Shown: positions 35,036-43,940, counted from the first letter of the stretch. The stretch: DNA of 64,000 bases from Pseudoclavibacter helvolus (GCF_014191305.1 NZ_JACHWJ010000005.1:62001-126000), one strand, 5' to 3'. Notes: generated by a model not told the origin, from the letters alone. Translations and numbers: made by a program.

Positions 35036-35162
35036 CGCCTCCCATGCACCTACCATCCGGACTTTAACCGTCGGTCCCAGAATTTCACTGAGTCAACCGC
35101 TCGCGGACGAGCGGGTCGCGGACTCTCACCGCCGGTTCGGACTTTCACCGACCCCGGAGCAT
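35036..35162 (-). promoter_or_regulatory. FMN riboswitch (RFN element)
   Basis: On the minus strand the leader of ribD contains the conserved RFN words in order: GGGGTCGGTGAAAGTCCG, CCGGCGGTGAGAGTCCGCGA, a variable hairpin (CGCTCG-region), TGACTCAGTGAAATTCTGG, GACGGTTAAAGTCCGGATGG and GGTGCATGGGAG. It ends about 105 bases before the ribD ATG. High FMN should switch off the operon; in GC-rich Actinobacteria this often works by hiding the ribosome site or by termination. Confidence 0.96.
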
Positions 35163-35254
35163 GTTGCACGGCGAGCCTAAGCGAGCGTGCTGCGCGATGT
35201 CAGAGTGTGACGCCGGAGATCGTCTGCCACTCGAGGCCACGGGTCAGGTCGGGC

Positions 35255-36034
35255 CTACGCGACGACTTCCCGCAGCCCGATCGCGAGGTGCACGTCCTGC
35301 CGCTGCCCGCCGGAGTGCACAAGACCTGCACCGTCGTCGTCGACCGTGAGCTGCGTGCGGTGGCTGCGGAGCGCCGCGACGACCGCCGCCCGGTGCTGCT
35401 CGAGCTCGAACCATTCGAGGTCGCCGATCTCGGCTGCGAGGCCGCGCTCGCTCTGCTCGACAAGCTCCGCGAAGCGCACTCCGGCCGCCCGCGCGGCGGC
35501 AAGGCTCGCCTCACGGGCCCGAACGTGGTCGGGGTGCCCGTAGCCGCCCGTTGCGTCGTAGCTGATGACCAGGTCTGGGGTGTCGTGCGCGATGACGGCG
35601 GCAAGGTCGCCGATGACCTCCTCGACCGGGGCGACGCTCAGCGCGCGCAGGTCCGTCTCGTCGGCGGGACCCGCGAGCCCCGGCCGCAGCCAGCGCATCC
35701 CGGAGTCGCGGTACTCGCGAGGCTCGAGGCCCGCCGCGCGGGCCGGGGCGGTGCCGAGCCAGCGGTGCTCATCGATACCGAGGGCATCCAGCGAACCGCG
35801 CAGCTCGCGCTCGCGCACTGCCGCGAGCTCCGCGACAGGGGTGTCCTCGGGCAGCACTCCGGCCACGATCTCGCCGAGCTCGCCACGCGTGCAGGTCACG
35901 AGGGTGACGCGGGCGCCGCGATCGTGCAGCTCGCGGAGCAGGGCTCCGCCGGCGAGGGCTTCGTCGTCTGGATGCGCATGCACGACAAGCGCGTGGCGCA
36001 CGGAGTCGAGCAGACTCGGGCTCGCCTCAGGCAT
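35255..36034 (-). CDS. mshB: MshB-like N-acetyl-glucosaminyl-inositol deacetylase (PIG-L family)
   Basis: Zinc deacetylase of the second enzymatic step of mycothiol synthesis. The 259-residue protein shows the zinc motif VHAHPDDEALAGG (His, Asp, Asp), VTCTRGELGEI, YRDSGM and the second metal site YGHPDHVRARE. These fit MshB better than the conjugate amidase Mca. It is shorter than the M. tuberculosis enzyme (303 aa), mainly at the C-terminus. The ATG lies eight bases inside the 3' end of mshA, so the two are co-translated. Confidence 0.85.
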   Translation of the reverse strand: MPEASPSLLDSVRHALVVHAHPDDEALAGGALLRELHDRGARVTLVTCTRGELGEIVAGVLPEDTPVAELAAVRERELRGSLDALGIDEHRWLGTAPARAAGLEPREYRDSGMRWLRPGLAGPADETDLRALSVAPVEEVIGDLAAVIAHDTPDLVISYDATGGYGHPDHVRAREASLAAARAAGVRFAELVEQSERGLAAEIGDLEWFELEQHRAAVVAALRSHRTQLTVDDDGAGLVHSGGQRQDVHLAIGLREVVA

Positions 36035-37289
36035 GCGCCGAGCCCGGCTCAGCCTTGGCGACCAGCTCGCGGAACACGGCCAGCAGCCCCTCGGCGCTGA
36101 GGTCCCACGAGTGGGCAAGCGCGTGCTCGCGGGCGGTGACGCTCATGCGTTCGGCGAGTACCGGGTCACGGAGGATACCGGCGATGGTGGCGGCCCAGTC
36201 CGCCGGCTCGCGACTCTCGAGCAGCGTGCCGGTGACGCCGTCGACGACAGCTTCCCGCAGCCCGCCAGCTGCGGAGGCCACAACCGGCACGCCCGACGCT
36301 GCAGCCTCGAGCGCCACTAGCCCGTACGTCTCGGAGTGCGAGGGGATCAGCACGATGTCGACGAGCCGCAGCTGCGCCGCGAGGGCGTGCCTGCTGAGCG
36401 AGCCAATGTAGTGCACGTGGTCAGCCAGCCCATGCTGTTCGACCGCCTCGTGCAGCTTCGCCTCGTAGGCGCGCCCGTCCTCGTCCGGCGGGGCGGCACC
36501 CACGAGCACGTAGTCGGGGCGGACGTCGTCGTCGATCTCGGCGATCGCGTCGAGGGCGAGGTCGAAACCCTTGAGCGGATGCAAGCGCCCAGCCGACAGG
36601 GCACGCCGCGGTCGCGCCTCGCGCGCGGCTGGCTCGGCCCGCGCATCCCAGGAGGGGAAGAAGAGGTCGGCGTCGACGCCGGGCGGCACGATGTGCGTGA
36701 TCGCCGGGTCGCCGCCGAGTCGCGTGAGGACTGTGTCGCGCTCCGCCCGGCTCACGACCACGATGGCGTCGACCGACTTTGCGAGCATGGCCTCGCCCGC
36801 GAGGCGGCCTGGCGACTCGGCACGCTCGCCGTCGGCGAGAGGCGTGGAGCTGTCGGCGGCGATGGAGTGGAAGCTCTGCACGAGCGGAATCCCCAGCTCG
36901 CGCGCGACGGGGAGCGCGGCCACGCCCGAGAACCAGTGCTGCGCGTGCAGCACGTCGACGGGCAGGGTGTTCAGGAGCGCGGCGAGCGCATCCCGGAACT
37001 CGTCGATGACGCCCTCGTGCTCACCCTTCGCGATGAGCCGCGCCGGGCCGGCGGCGAGGTTGTGGAGCCGCATGTTGTCGCCGAGCTGCACCTTAGGCGC
37101 CGAGTTGGGGTCGCTGCGCCGCGTGATGAGCTCAACCTGGTGGCCGCGAGCCGCGAGCGCCTCCGCCTGGGCTAGCACGACGACGTTCATGCCACCCGCG
37201 TCCTTCGTGCCCGGCTCGTCGAGGGGCGAGGTGTGGAGCACAACAAACGCGATGCGGAGGGGGCGCTCAGCGGGGAGGACGTCAGGCAT
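36027..37289 (-). CDS. mshA: D-inositol-3-phosphate glycosyltransferase
   Basis: First step of mycothiol synthesis: transfers GlcNAc from UDP-GlcNAc to inositol-3-phosphate. GT-B fold, 420 residues. The MshA-like N-terminus is HTSPLDEPGTKDAGGMNVVV. LHAQHWFSGVAALPVA and the donor-site motif SHSETYGLVALEAAASG (E-X7-E type) follow. The ATG gives MPDVLPAERPLRIAF; the open frame continues upstream but is non-conserved. Adjacent mshB supports the assignment. Confidence 0.9.
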   Translation of the reverse strand: MPDVLPAERPLRIAFVVLHTSPLDEPGTKDAGGMNVVVLAQAEALAARGHQVELITRRSDPNSAPKVQLGDNMRLHNLAAGPARLIAKGEHEGVIDEFRDALAALLNTLPVDVLHAQHWFSGVAALPVARELGIPLVQSFHSIAADSSTPLADGERAESPGRLAGEAMLAKSVDAIVVVSRAERDTVLTRLGGDPAITHIVPPGVDADLFFPSWDARAEPAAREARPRRALSAGRLHPLKGFDLALDAIAEIDDDVRPDYVLVGAAPPDEDGRAYEAKLHEAVEQHGLADHVHYIGSLSRHALAAQLRLVDIVLIPSHSETYGLVALEAAASGVPVVASAAGGLREAVVDGVTGTLLESREPADWAATIAGILRDPVLAERMSVTAREHALAHSWDLSAEGLLAVFRELVAKAEPGSAHA

Positions 37290-37376
37290 GCTTCCGACCG
37301 TAGAGCCAGCGGCCGCAGTTCGCCATTCGGGATGCGCTCGGTTACGCGACGGCGGGGGCCGTCCGCCGTTCCTTGC

Positions 37377-37478
37377 CAATTTTCGGGCGAAGTACCAGCC
37401 GCCTTTTTCGGAGACCTGGGAAACCGGGAGTTTCACGGAGGCTGCCGGTCGGCCCAGGTCCATTTCGCCCGAAAATTG
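37377..37478. repeat. About 100-bp element with 15-bp perfect terminal inverted repeats
   Basis: CAATTTTCGGGCGAA (37377-37391) is the exact reverse complement of TTCGCCCGAAAATTG (37464-37478). A second, inner pair GACCTGGG / CCCAGGTC lies inside. The AT-rich ends contrast with the surroundings. It sits upstream of mshA. It could be a miniature transposable element, or a large cruciform regulatory site. No flanking target duplication was evident. Confidence 0.7.
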
Positions 37479-37495
37479 AACGAGAAGCTTCGTGA

Positions 37496-37618
37496 CTACT
37501 CCTCGATCGCCCCGCCGAGTCCGCGCAGGTGCTCGCGGAAGCCGATGCCCCGCTCGGCGCGCGCCCGCAGGTAGTCACCGAAGTGCATCTGCTGACGCAG
37601 CGACGTGCCGCCGTGCAT
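37496..37618 (-). CDS. Possible 40-aa protein or C-terminal gene remnant
   Basis: A short frame with strongly biased third positions: MHGGTSLRQQMHFGDYLRAR, then AERGIGFREHLRGLGGAIEE. It looks like real coding sequence, but there is no ribosome site before the ATG. It may be a small protein or the surviving end of a larger gene. It lies directly beside the inverted-repeat element at 37377. No family recognised. Confidence 0.35.
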   Translation of the reverse strand: MHGGTSLRQQMHFGDYLRARAERGIGFREHLRGLGGAIEE

Positions 37619-37734
37619 GAGGCCAGCCTGTCGGCGTTCGGTAGCCTGTCGTGGGGTCGAGTGCGGTTCGAGTTCAGGGTCCGTGTTCGGGTCGTCTGCA
37701 GAGCGACCCGGATGCGTCGCGTGCACCCGACGGG

Positions 37735-38355
37735 TCAGAAGCAGAACTTCTCCACGAGCAGGACTATGGCGATTCCGATCATGATGCCGCCAGAGGCGCG
37801 CATCACCCAGAGCACCGCGCCAGGGCGCGCACCGAGCACTTTCCTGGCCCCGTACGCGACGCCGAGGTAGACGGCGGAACAGCTTGCGATGTGCACGAGG
37901 CCGAGCGAAATGATCTGCACGGGCAGCGGCAGCACGCCCTGCGGGTCGGTGAACTGGGGCAACAGTGCGAGGAAGAGGAGGAAGACTTTCGGGTTGAGGG
38001 CGCTGATGCCGACACCCTTGCCGAACTGGGCGATGGGCGCCGCCGGGGCGACCGTCGAATCCGAACCGGGGGCGACGCCAGGCGAGCGGAGCATCCCGAT
38101 GCCGAGCCAGATGAGGTAGCCGGCCCCGCCGACCGTGAGCGCAGTCAGTGCGATGGGCCAGCTCGCAACGAGGGCACCAACCCCTGCCGCCACGACGAGG
38201 GTCGCGCCGAGGTGCCCGGTGAGCATGCCTGCGACTGCTGGGATCGGCGACCGATTGCGGAGGCCGGCAGAGATCGCATACGCCCAGTCGGCCCCTGGGG
38301 TGACGATGAAGAGCAGGGAGACGCCCCAAAACGCGGCAAGGGTCGCGAGCGTCAT
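37735..38355 (-). CDS. LysE/RhtB-family amino-acid exporter
   Basis: A 206-residue membrane protein with six hydrophobic helices. The LysE-family start is FWGVSLLFIVTPGADWAYAIS, followed by GHLGATLVVAAGVGAL and GAGYLIWLGIGMLRSPG; the last helix is at the C-terminus. Exports a basic or neutral amino acid. It is divergent from an Lrp/AsnC regulator across 110 bp, the classic lysE-lysG-like arrangement but with an Lrp-type regulator. Confidence 0.92.
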   Translation of the reverse strand: MTLATLAAFWGVSLLFIVTPGADWAYAISAGLRNRSPIPAVAGMLTGHLGATLVVAAGVGALVASWPIALTALTVGGAGYLIWLGIGMLRSPGVAPGSDSTVAPAAPIAQFGKGVGISALNPKVFLLFLALLPQFTDPQGVLPLPVQIISLGLVHIASCSAVYLGVAYGARKVLGARPGAVLWVMRASGGIMIGIAIVLLVEKFCF

Positions 38356-38409
38356 GGTCGTCGCGCGTGGGTGAGAAGCGTCATGCGCGCAGACTATGAG
38401 CGATCCGGC

Positions 38410-38421
38410 GGCAAATTTGCC
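38410..38421. promoter_or_regulatory. Palindrome in the lysE-lrp intergenic space
   Basis: GGCAAATTTGCC is a perfect 12-bp palindrome with an AT core, midway between the two divergent genes. Lrp/AsnC proteins bind such sites, so it is a plausible operator for both promoters. Confidence 0.5.
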
Positions 38422-38465
38422 TCGGTTTACCCACCCGAGCAGAGTTCTGCGGGAGAATAGTTCGC

Positions 38466-38918
38466 ATGGATCGCTTTGACCGGGAAATCCTTGCTGAACT
38501 CCAGGATGATGCTCGCGTGAGCGTCACGGCGCTCGCCGACCGGGTGCACCTGAGCGTCTCCGCCTGCCACCGTCGGCTGCGCGATCTGGAGGCGTCCGGC
38601 GTCATCGCCGCGTACCGCGCGCACCTCGACCCGGCAGCGGTCGACCTCGCCTTCCAGGCCATCGTGTTCGTCACGATGCGCGAGGGCGACTCGCGCATCC
38701 TCGTCGAGTTCGAGACGGCCGTCACAGAGATCGAGGCGGTGACGGATGCGCAGCGACTGTTCGGTCAGCCCGACTACCTCTTGCGCGTGGCCACCAAGGA
38801 CCTCGACTCGTTCCGCCTTCTCTACGACGAGACGCTCGGCGCGCTCCCTGGCGTCCTGCGCCTCAGCACCACGCTTGTCATGAAGAACCTTCTGCAGGGG
38901 CGGCCACTGCCGTTGTGA
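38466..38918 (+). CDS. Lrp/AsnC-family transcriptional regulator
   Basis: A 150-residue regulator. The N-terminal winged helix-turn-helix is MDRFDREILAELQDDARVS with VHLSVSACHRRLRDLEASG. The C-terminal RAM/ligand-binding domain (about residues 65-145) is FQAIVFVTMREGDSRIL and so on. It likely responds to the amino acid exported by the divergent LysE protein. No canonical ribosome site precedes the ATG, so the mRNA may be leaderless. Confidence 0.93.
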   Translation: MDRFDREILAELQDDARVSVTALADRVHLSVSACHRRLRDLEASGVIAAYRAHLDPAAVDLAFQAIVFVTMREGDSRILVEFETAVTEIEAVTDAQRLFGQPDYLLRVATKDLDSFRLLYDETLGALPGVLRLSTTLVMKNLLQGRPLPL

Positions 38919-38993
38919 GCACAACTCCGCGGTGGCGTGCGGGAAGCTGTCCGGGCAAGCTGCGGGAGTGCGGCTCCCTGTCGACGCCTTCGG

Positions 38994-39554
38994 TCAGAGT
39001 CGCTTGATCGGCATCGTGAGGCCGTGCAAAGCAGGCGGATGGGTGCCGCCGGCCACCTCGGGCAACTCGCCCCCGCTGATCCGGGACTTGCCGTCTGAGG
39101 CCCTGCGTGGGCGTTCTCCGAGGTCAACCTCCGATGCTCGTCGCTTGCTGAGCGCCTCGAGGACACGCTCGCGCTTGAGCTCCGACTCCGTCTTCGAAAG
39201 CGCGGCCAGCACGGTGAAGAGCATGGACCCCGCCGGCGTCGCCGTGTCCACGTCGAGCCCGTCGAGGTCGAGCACCCGCAGTGCGACGCCCTCGGCACGA
39301 AGCGCTGCGGCCAGCGTCATCAGGTCGACCGTCGAGCGCCCCAGCCGGTCGAGGGTCGGGACGACCAATGTGTCGCCGCCTTCGAGGACCTGCAGGGCTG
39401 CGTCGAGCGCGGGGAGGGATGCGTGCCCGCCGCTCTCCAACCGGTCGACGTGCAGGTTCTCCGAGGCCACGCCGACTGCGCGAAGGTCAACTTCCTGCTG
39501 ATCGGCGCCCTGCTGTCGGGTCGAGACTCGGGCGTAGCCGATGAGTCTTGCCAC
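38994..39554 (-). CDS. Serine recombinase (resolvase/invertase family)
   Basis: A 186-residue small serine recombinase. The catalytic domain starts VARLIGYARVSTRQQ (nucleophile Ser10), with HASLPALDAALQ and DTLVVPTLDRLGRSTVDLM. The E helix contains GSMLFTVLAALSKTESELKRERV. The usual C-terminal helix-turn-helix after GERPRR is not recognisable: the end (GGTHPPALHGLTMPIKRL) looks degenerate or truncated. The GTG is preceded by GGAGAA. No invertible segment with inverted repeats was found beside it, so its target is unknown. Confidence 0.88.
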   Translation of the reverse strand: MARLIGYARVSTRQQGADQQEVDLRAVGVASENLHVDRLESGGHASLPALDAALQVLEGGDTLVVPTLDRLGRSTVDLMTLAAALRAEGVALRVLDLDGLDVDTATPAGSMLFTVLAALSKTESELKRERVLEALSKRRASEVDLGERPRRASDGKSRISGGELPEVAGGTHPPALHGLTMPIKRL

Positions 39555-39686
39555 GGTTCTCCTGTCGCCGAACCAACGTCGAGACCGTGACTCTACCAAT
39601 CGCGCAGCACTGCCTGGCGGTCCGACAGCACCGCGTAGCGTTGGCCGTGCTTTCCCGGCCGACACATTCACCAATAGGAGCCCCGC

Positions 39687-40328
39687 ATGCCCACCGTTCT
39701 CCTCACCGGCTTCGAACCCTTCGGCGGCGACACCAGCAACCCCTCGTGGACGACCGTGCAGGGTGTGCGCGACACCTGGGTCGGCGACGCCGAGGTTCAC
39801 GTGCGCCAGCTGCCCGTGGACTTCGCGAAGGTGGATGACGCGCTGCGAGCAGCGCTCGCCGAGGTGGACCCCGACGTCGTCGTCTGCGTCGGACTCGCCG
39901 GCGGCTCCGCGTCGCTCGCGGTCGAACGGGTCGCCATCAACGTCGACGACGCCCGCATCCCAGACAACGGCGGATTCCAGCCCATCGACGAGCCGGTTGT
40001 CGACGGCGGCCCCGCCGCGTACTTCAGCACGCTGCCCATCAAGGCGGCCGTCGAGGCCGTCCGCTCGGCAGGCATCCCGGCCGCGGTCTCGCAGACAGCA
40101 GGCACCTACACCTGCAACCACGTCTTCTACCTGCTCATGCACGAGCTCCAGCAGCGGCCAGGCACGCGCGGCGGCTTCGTGCACATCCCATACTCCCCGG
40201 TGGAAGCGGCCGGAACGGACCGCCTCCACTTGAGTCTCGAGCAGCTCACTGCCGGCCTCACCGCCGTGGTGGAAGCCGCGCTCTCGAACCAGACCGACGT
40301 CAAAATCGGCGGTGGCGCCCTCGATTGA
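39687..40328 (+). CDS. pcp: Pyrrolidone-carboxylate peptidase
   Basis: Cysteine peptidase (family C15) removing N-terminal pyroglutamate from peptides in the cytoplasm. The 213-residue protein has VLLTGFEPFGGDTSNPSW at the N-terminus, the Glu region VGLAGGSASLAVERVAIN (about residue 80), Cys143 in GTYTCNHVFY and His166 in GFVHIPYSP. Full length and intact. An ATAGGAG ribosome site precedes the ATG. Confidence 0.95.
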   Translation: MPTVLLTGFEPFGGDTSNPSWTTVQGVRDTWVGDAEVHVRQLPVDFAKVDDALRAALAEVDPDVVVCVGLAGGSASLAVERVAINVDDARIPDNGGFQPIDEPVVDGGPAAYFSTLPIKAAVEAVRSAGIPAAVSQTAGTYTCNHVFYLLMHELQQRPGTRGGFVHIPYSPVEAAGTDRLHLSLEQLTAGLTAVVEAALSNQTDVKIGGGALD

Positions 40329-40472
40329 GGCGCGGAGGGCCCGAACGCTGCACGGGCGGCCCGTACACATCCCGTTCGCTTTCCTCCGCCACGATGGGCG
40401 CCGCATCCGCTCTCCCCACCGCATCCACGCGGAGAACGAGCAGATGCGCTGCACCTGACCCCGGAGGAACGC

Positions 40473-41378
40473 ATGGCTATCGACCAACCCCAGGACCTGC
40501 GCGAGTACATCGAGCACCTCCGCACGCTCGGCTACTCGGTGCGCGACGGCCACACAAACGACCCGGACCTCATCGACCCGCAGGGCAACCCCGTCTACAC
40601 GTGGCAGGAGGGGTACCCGTACGAGGAGCGCCTCAGCCGCGACGAGTATGAGAGCGAGAAGTACCGCCTGCAGGTGGAGCTGCTCAAGTGCCAGTACTGG
40701 ATGGAGGACACGAATCAGCGCGCCGTGATCCTCTTCGAGGGGCGCGACGCGGCCGGCAAGGGCGGCACCATCAAGCGCTTCACGGAACACCTCAACCCCC
40801 GCAAGGCCCGCGTGGTGGCCCTCGCGAAGCCCAGTGACCGCGAGCGCGGCCAATGGTTTTTCCAGCGCTACATCCAGCACCTCCCCACCGACGGGGAGCT
40901 CGTCATGTTCGACCGCTCCTGGTACAACCGCTCCGGTGTCGAGCGGGTCATGGGGTTTGCGACCGACGCTGAGCACTCGCAGTTCATGCAGCAGGCGCCC
41001 GCGTTCGAGAAGATGCTGGTCGACTCTGGCATCCACGTCACGAAGTTCTGGTTCTCGGTCTCCCGCACCGAGCAGCGCACGCGCTTCGCGATCCGCCAGC
41101 TCGACCCGGTGCGCCGCTGGAAGCTCTCCCCCATGGACCTCGCATCCCTCGACCGCTGGGACGACTACACGGCGGCCAAGGAGGAGACGTTCCGCCTGAC
41201 CGACAAGAAGCACGCACCGTGGACGATCATCCGCTCCAACGACAAGAAGCGGGCGCGCCTCAACGCGATGCGCTTCTGGCTCGGCCAGTTCGACTACGAG
41301 GGCAAGGACCACGACGTCGTCACGAAGCCCGACCCGTTGCTCGTCATGCGCGGCAAGCAGGAGACGGCCGACGAGTAG
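40473..41378 (+). CDS. ppk2: Polyphosphate kinase 2
   Basis: PPK2 family kinase using polyphosphate to phosphorylate nucleotides, or the reverse. The 301-residue single-domain protein has Walker A FEGRDAAGKGGTIKRF (from about residue 88), the lid segment RERGQWFFQRYIQHLP and Walker B MFDRSWYNRSGVERVMGF (about residue 145). Size and motifs fit class I PPK2 (ADP/GDP to ATP/GTP). The ATG is preceded by GGAGGA. It is followed by a convergent LysR gene. Confidence 0.95.
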   Translation: MAIDQPQDLREYIEHLRTLGYSVRDGHTNDPDLIDPQGNPVYTWQEGYPYEERLSRDEYESEKYRLQVELLKCQYWMEDTNQRAVILFEGRDAAGKGGTIKRFTEHLNPRKARVVALAKPSDRERGQWFFQRYIQHLPTDGELVMFDRSWYNRSGVERVMGFATDAEHSQFMQQAPAFEKMLVDSGIHVTKFWFSVSRTEQRTRFAIRQLDPVRRWKLSPMDLASLDRWDDYTAAKEETFRLTDKKHAPWTIIRSNDKKRARLNAMRFWLGQFDYEGKDHDVVTKPDPLLVMRGKQETADE

Positions 41379-41409
41379 GCGCCTCGCGCGTCGGGAAGGC
41401 AGGGCGGGG

Positions 41410-42302
41410 TCAGCCCGGGACCTGCCCCCGCATCAGGTCGCGGAAGACGGGCACGAGCGGGTTCTCGGTCGAGCGCAGCGTGCACATCATGACCGTGACC
41501 GGCTCGATGTCGTCGATAGGCACGAACACGATGTCGTCGCGTTGGTAGTGGTGGGCGGCCGAGCTCCCGGCGATGTTGACGCCGACCCCGGCCGCTACGA
41601 GCTCCAGCAGGCCCTCCATACTGTCGGCGGATGTACCGGGCACGATCCGACTCCCGTCCGGCCTCGGGTTCACGACCCACCAGTCCAGGATCTCCTGCGG
41701 GCCCGCCGAGGCGGCGACGAACACTTCATCGTTGGTCTCCGCGATCGACACGGAGGACCGGCCGGCGAGGCGGTGCCCCGCCGGCACCACGAGCATCCGC
41801 CCTTCGGTCCAGAGCGGCTCGCAGGCGACCTCGCCCGAGGCGCTCACAGGCGATGGGGCGAGCACGACGTCGACGCGGTCGCCGACGAGATCGTCGACAA
41901 CCTCGAAGAAGCCCGTGCGCCGCATCTCGAGCCGAGCATCCGGCACCCGCTGCAGCATCGAGCCGATCGCCGACGCCGCCAGGGAACCCGATGCGGAGGC
42001 CACAACGCCGAGCCGCAGCTGTGGCACCGCCTGCTCACCGCCAGCCGCTGCGCCCACGCGAGGATCTCGCGGTGGTCGTCGCGGAGCCGCCGCGCGAGCG
42101 GCAGGAACTCGAGGTCGAACGGCGTGAGCGTCAGCGGCCGCGAGTCGCGGTCGAACAGCTTCACCCCCAGCTGCCGCTCGAGGCGGCCGATCTGCTGGCT
42201 CAGAGAGGGTGTCGCGATGCGGATCCGCTCGGCGGCTCGACCGAAGTGCAACTCCTCCGCGAGCACGCAGAAGTACTGCACGGCGTGGACCGGGATATCC
42301 AT
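41410..42302 (-). pseudogene. LysR-family regulator, frameshifted
   Basis: The N-terminal winged helix-turn-helix ([20 protein letters not shown], then [20 protein letters not shown]) is in one frame. The substrate-binding domain ([19 protein letters not shown] to the end) is in another. The switch is at about 42043-42052, in GCGCAGCGGCTGG: one extra G (GCG CAG GCG GCT) would join AWAQ to [10 protein letters not shown] and give a normal protein of about 297 residues. As read, only the DNA-binding half (ending in shadow sequence) would be made. A single-base sequence error is plausible. It lies between ppk2 and the esterase/cupin pair; no clear target. Confidence 0.87.
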
Positions 42303-42382
42303 GCTCAGAGCACTAGACGGGCAGGCCGAGACCGCCGCCGACCTTCCCGTGCCCGGGGCGGCCGAGGCGACGACGGCAGCCG

Positions 42383-43228
42383 TCAGCGGTTCCCCTGCGA
42401 AGACCGGACCTGCTCGTCGAGGAACCGGAGGGCAGGCGCCAGGACGATCTCGAAGTCGTCGAGCCCCCGCCACATGTGCTCGACCCCTGGCACGAGCTGG
42501 AGCTCGACGTGTGCGCCGACCGCCTCGAGCGCATCCCGGAGCAGCAGGCTCTGCTCGGTCGGCACCATGCTGTCGGCGGTGCCGTGCGCGAGGAGGAACG
42601 GGGGCACTGCGGCGTTGGCCGCGTGCACGGGGCTCGCGGCTCTCGTCAGCTCCGGATGCTCGGCGAGGAGCCCGCCGATCAGCATCTCCTCCCGGCTCGG
42701 CGCCGCGAGCTGCCCAGGTTGCGCGGGCGGCTTCGGGATGGCGGCGAGGTCGCTCGGGCCGTACCAGTCGACGACGGCCCGCACCGGCGTATCGGCTGCG
42801 GTTGCAGCGAGCGCGGCGAGGTGCCCGCCCGCGGATTCGCCCCAGAGCGCAATCCGCGAGGCGTCCAGCCCGAACGCCTCGGAACCCTCACCAGCCACCC
42901 AGCCGATCGCGGCCTCCACGTCGGCAAGCGGGGCTGGGAACGTCGCCTCCCCGCTCAGCCGGTAGTCGATCGACGCGACCGCCCACCCCTCCCGCGTGAG
43001 CCGCCCGAAGGTCTCTGCCTCTGTGCGTCCGGGGCAGAACATCCGCCGGCTTCCGCGGAACCAGCCGCCGCCGTGGACGAACACGATGACGGGTGGATGC
43101 TCGCCCTCCGGCAGGTGCAGGTCGAGGGTCAACGGGCGGAACCCCGGCGGCTCCGAGAACACGAGATCGCGCTCGACCCGGGAGCGCAACGGTGCGGTTG
43201 GGGAGCCAGGAGGCACGTCGCCGCTCAA
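42383..43228 (-). CDS. Alpha/beta hydrolase, esterase/lipase type
   Basis: A 281-residue carboxylesterase of the HSL/BD-FAE-like group. It has the oxyanion motif [10 protein letters not shown] near residue 50, the nucleophile elbow WGESAGGHL, the acid in HGTADSMVP and the catalytic His in GVEHMW near the C-terminus. Substrate unknown. The likely TTG start overlaps the stop of the cupin gene (TTGA), so the two are co-translated; no ribosome site of its own is seen. Confidence 0.9.
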   Translation of the reverse strand: MSGDVPPGSPTAPLRSRVERDLVFSEPPGFRPLTLDLHLPEGEHPPVIVFVHGGGWFRGSRRMFCPGRTEAETFGRLTREGWAVASIDYRLSGEATFPAPLADVEAAIGWVAGEGSEAFGLDASRIALWGESAGGHLAALAATAADTPVRAVVDWYGPSDLAAIPKPPAQPGQLAAPSREEMLIGGLLAEHPELTRAASPVHAANAAVPPFLLAHGTADSMVPTEQSLLLRDALEAVGAHVELQLVPGVEHMWRGLDDFEIVLAPALRFLDEQVRSSQGNR

Positions 43229-43758
43229 TCGAACAGCTCGTATCCCTGCACGAAGTGCACGTCGTGCTTCGCTCCCTCCGGGCCGAAGACCTCCGGGGCC
43301 GGGATGTGGAACTCGGCTTCCGCGGGAATGCCGGGCTTGCTCGTCGGGCGCGCGACGGCGCGGAAGAAGTCGGTGAAGCCGGCGCTCGTGACGCCGAAGA
43401 TCTTCCCAGTGCGCTCGATGCGGTACGAGTGGATGGTGTCCTTCGGCGCGAACCCGAAGCCACCGGCCTCGAGGATGCGCGTCTCACGGTTGCCCCGCTG
43501 GTCATCGATCCACAGTCGTATGGCGCCCTCGAGCACAAAGAACGTCTCGTGCGTCTCGGCGTGGAAGTGCGGCGGAACGGGGCGGCCCGGTCGCCCCTCC
43601 GTGATGAAGGCGTCGAACTGGCCGGCCGTCTGCGGCGACGTCGTGAGCAGAGTGAAGAGCTGGTCGAAGAGCACCAGCTTGTCGCCCTCACCATCGCCGA
43701 GCAGGTACGGCAGCGGAGCTGTGGGGAGCAGGCTCTCGAGCGGGGCGAGTTCTGACAT
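43225..43758 (-). CDS. Cupin-domain protein (quercetin dioxygenase-like)
   Basis: A 177-residue cupin. Metal-binding motif 1 is VPPHFHAETHETFFVLEG (two His and Glu), and motif 2 lies in FAPKDTIHSYRIERTG. Such proteins may be quercetin 2,3-dioxygenases or other small-molecule dioxygenases or isomerases. The start MSELAPLESLL has AAGGAGG seven bases upstream. First gene of a two-gene operon with the esterase. Confidence 0.88.
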   Translation of the reverse strand: MSELAPLESLLPTAPLPYLLGDGEGDKLVLFDQLFTLLTTSPQTAGQFDAFITEGRPGRPVPPHFHAETHETFFVLEGAIRLWIDDQRGNRETRILEAGGFGFAPKDTIHSYRIERTGKIFGVTSAGFTDFFRAVARPTSKPGIPAEAEFHIPAPEVFGPEGAKHDVHFVQGYELFD

Positions 43759-43940
43759 CGGCAACCTCCTTGTTGCGGGCCGGTCGGCCCTGGGCTTCAA
43801 CCTCGCAACTCGGGCCGCCGAGCGCGACGGGGTCCTGCCTAACGCGCGTGAGCCAGCTCCTAACGTCTGGAGATCACCGCGGCCAGACTGCGCCGCACCG
43901 GGGAACTACCATCGGCTTTCATGAGTCACGAGACACCAGC

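Noticed and set aside
38994-41312. A single 772-codon frame on the minus strand running over pcp and ppk2
   Set aside because: Only its last 186 codons are the serine recombinase; the rest is antisense to two clearly real genes.
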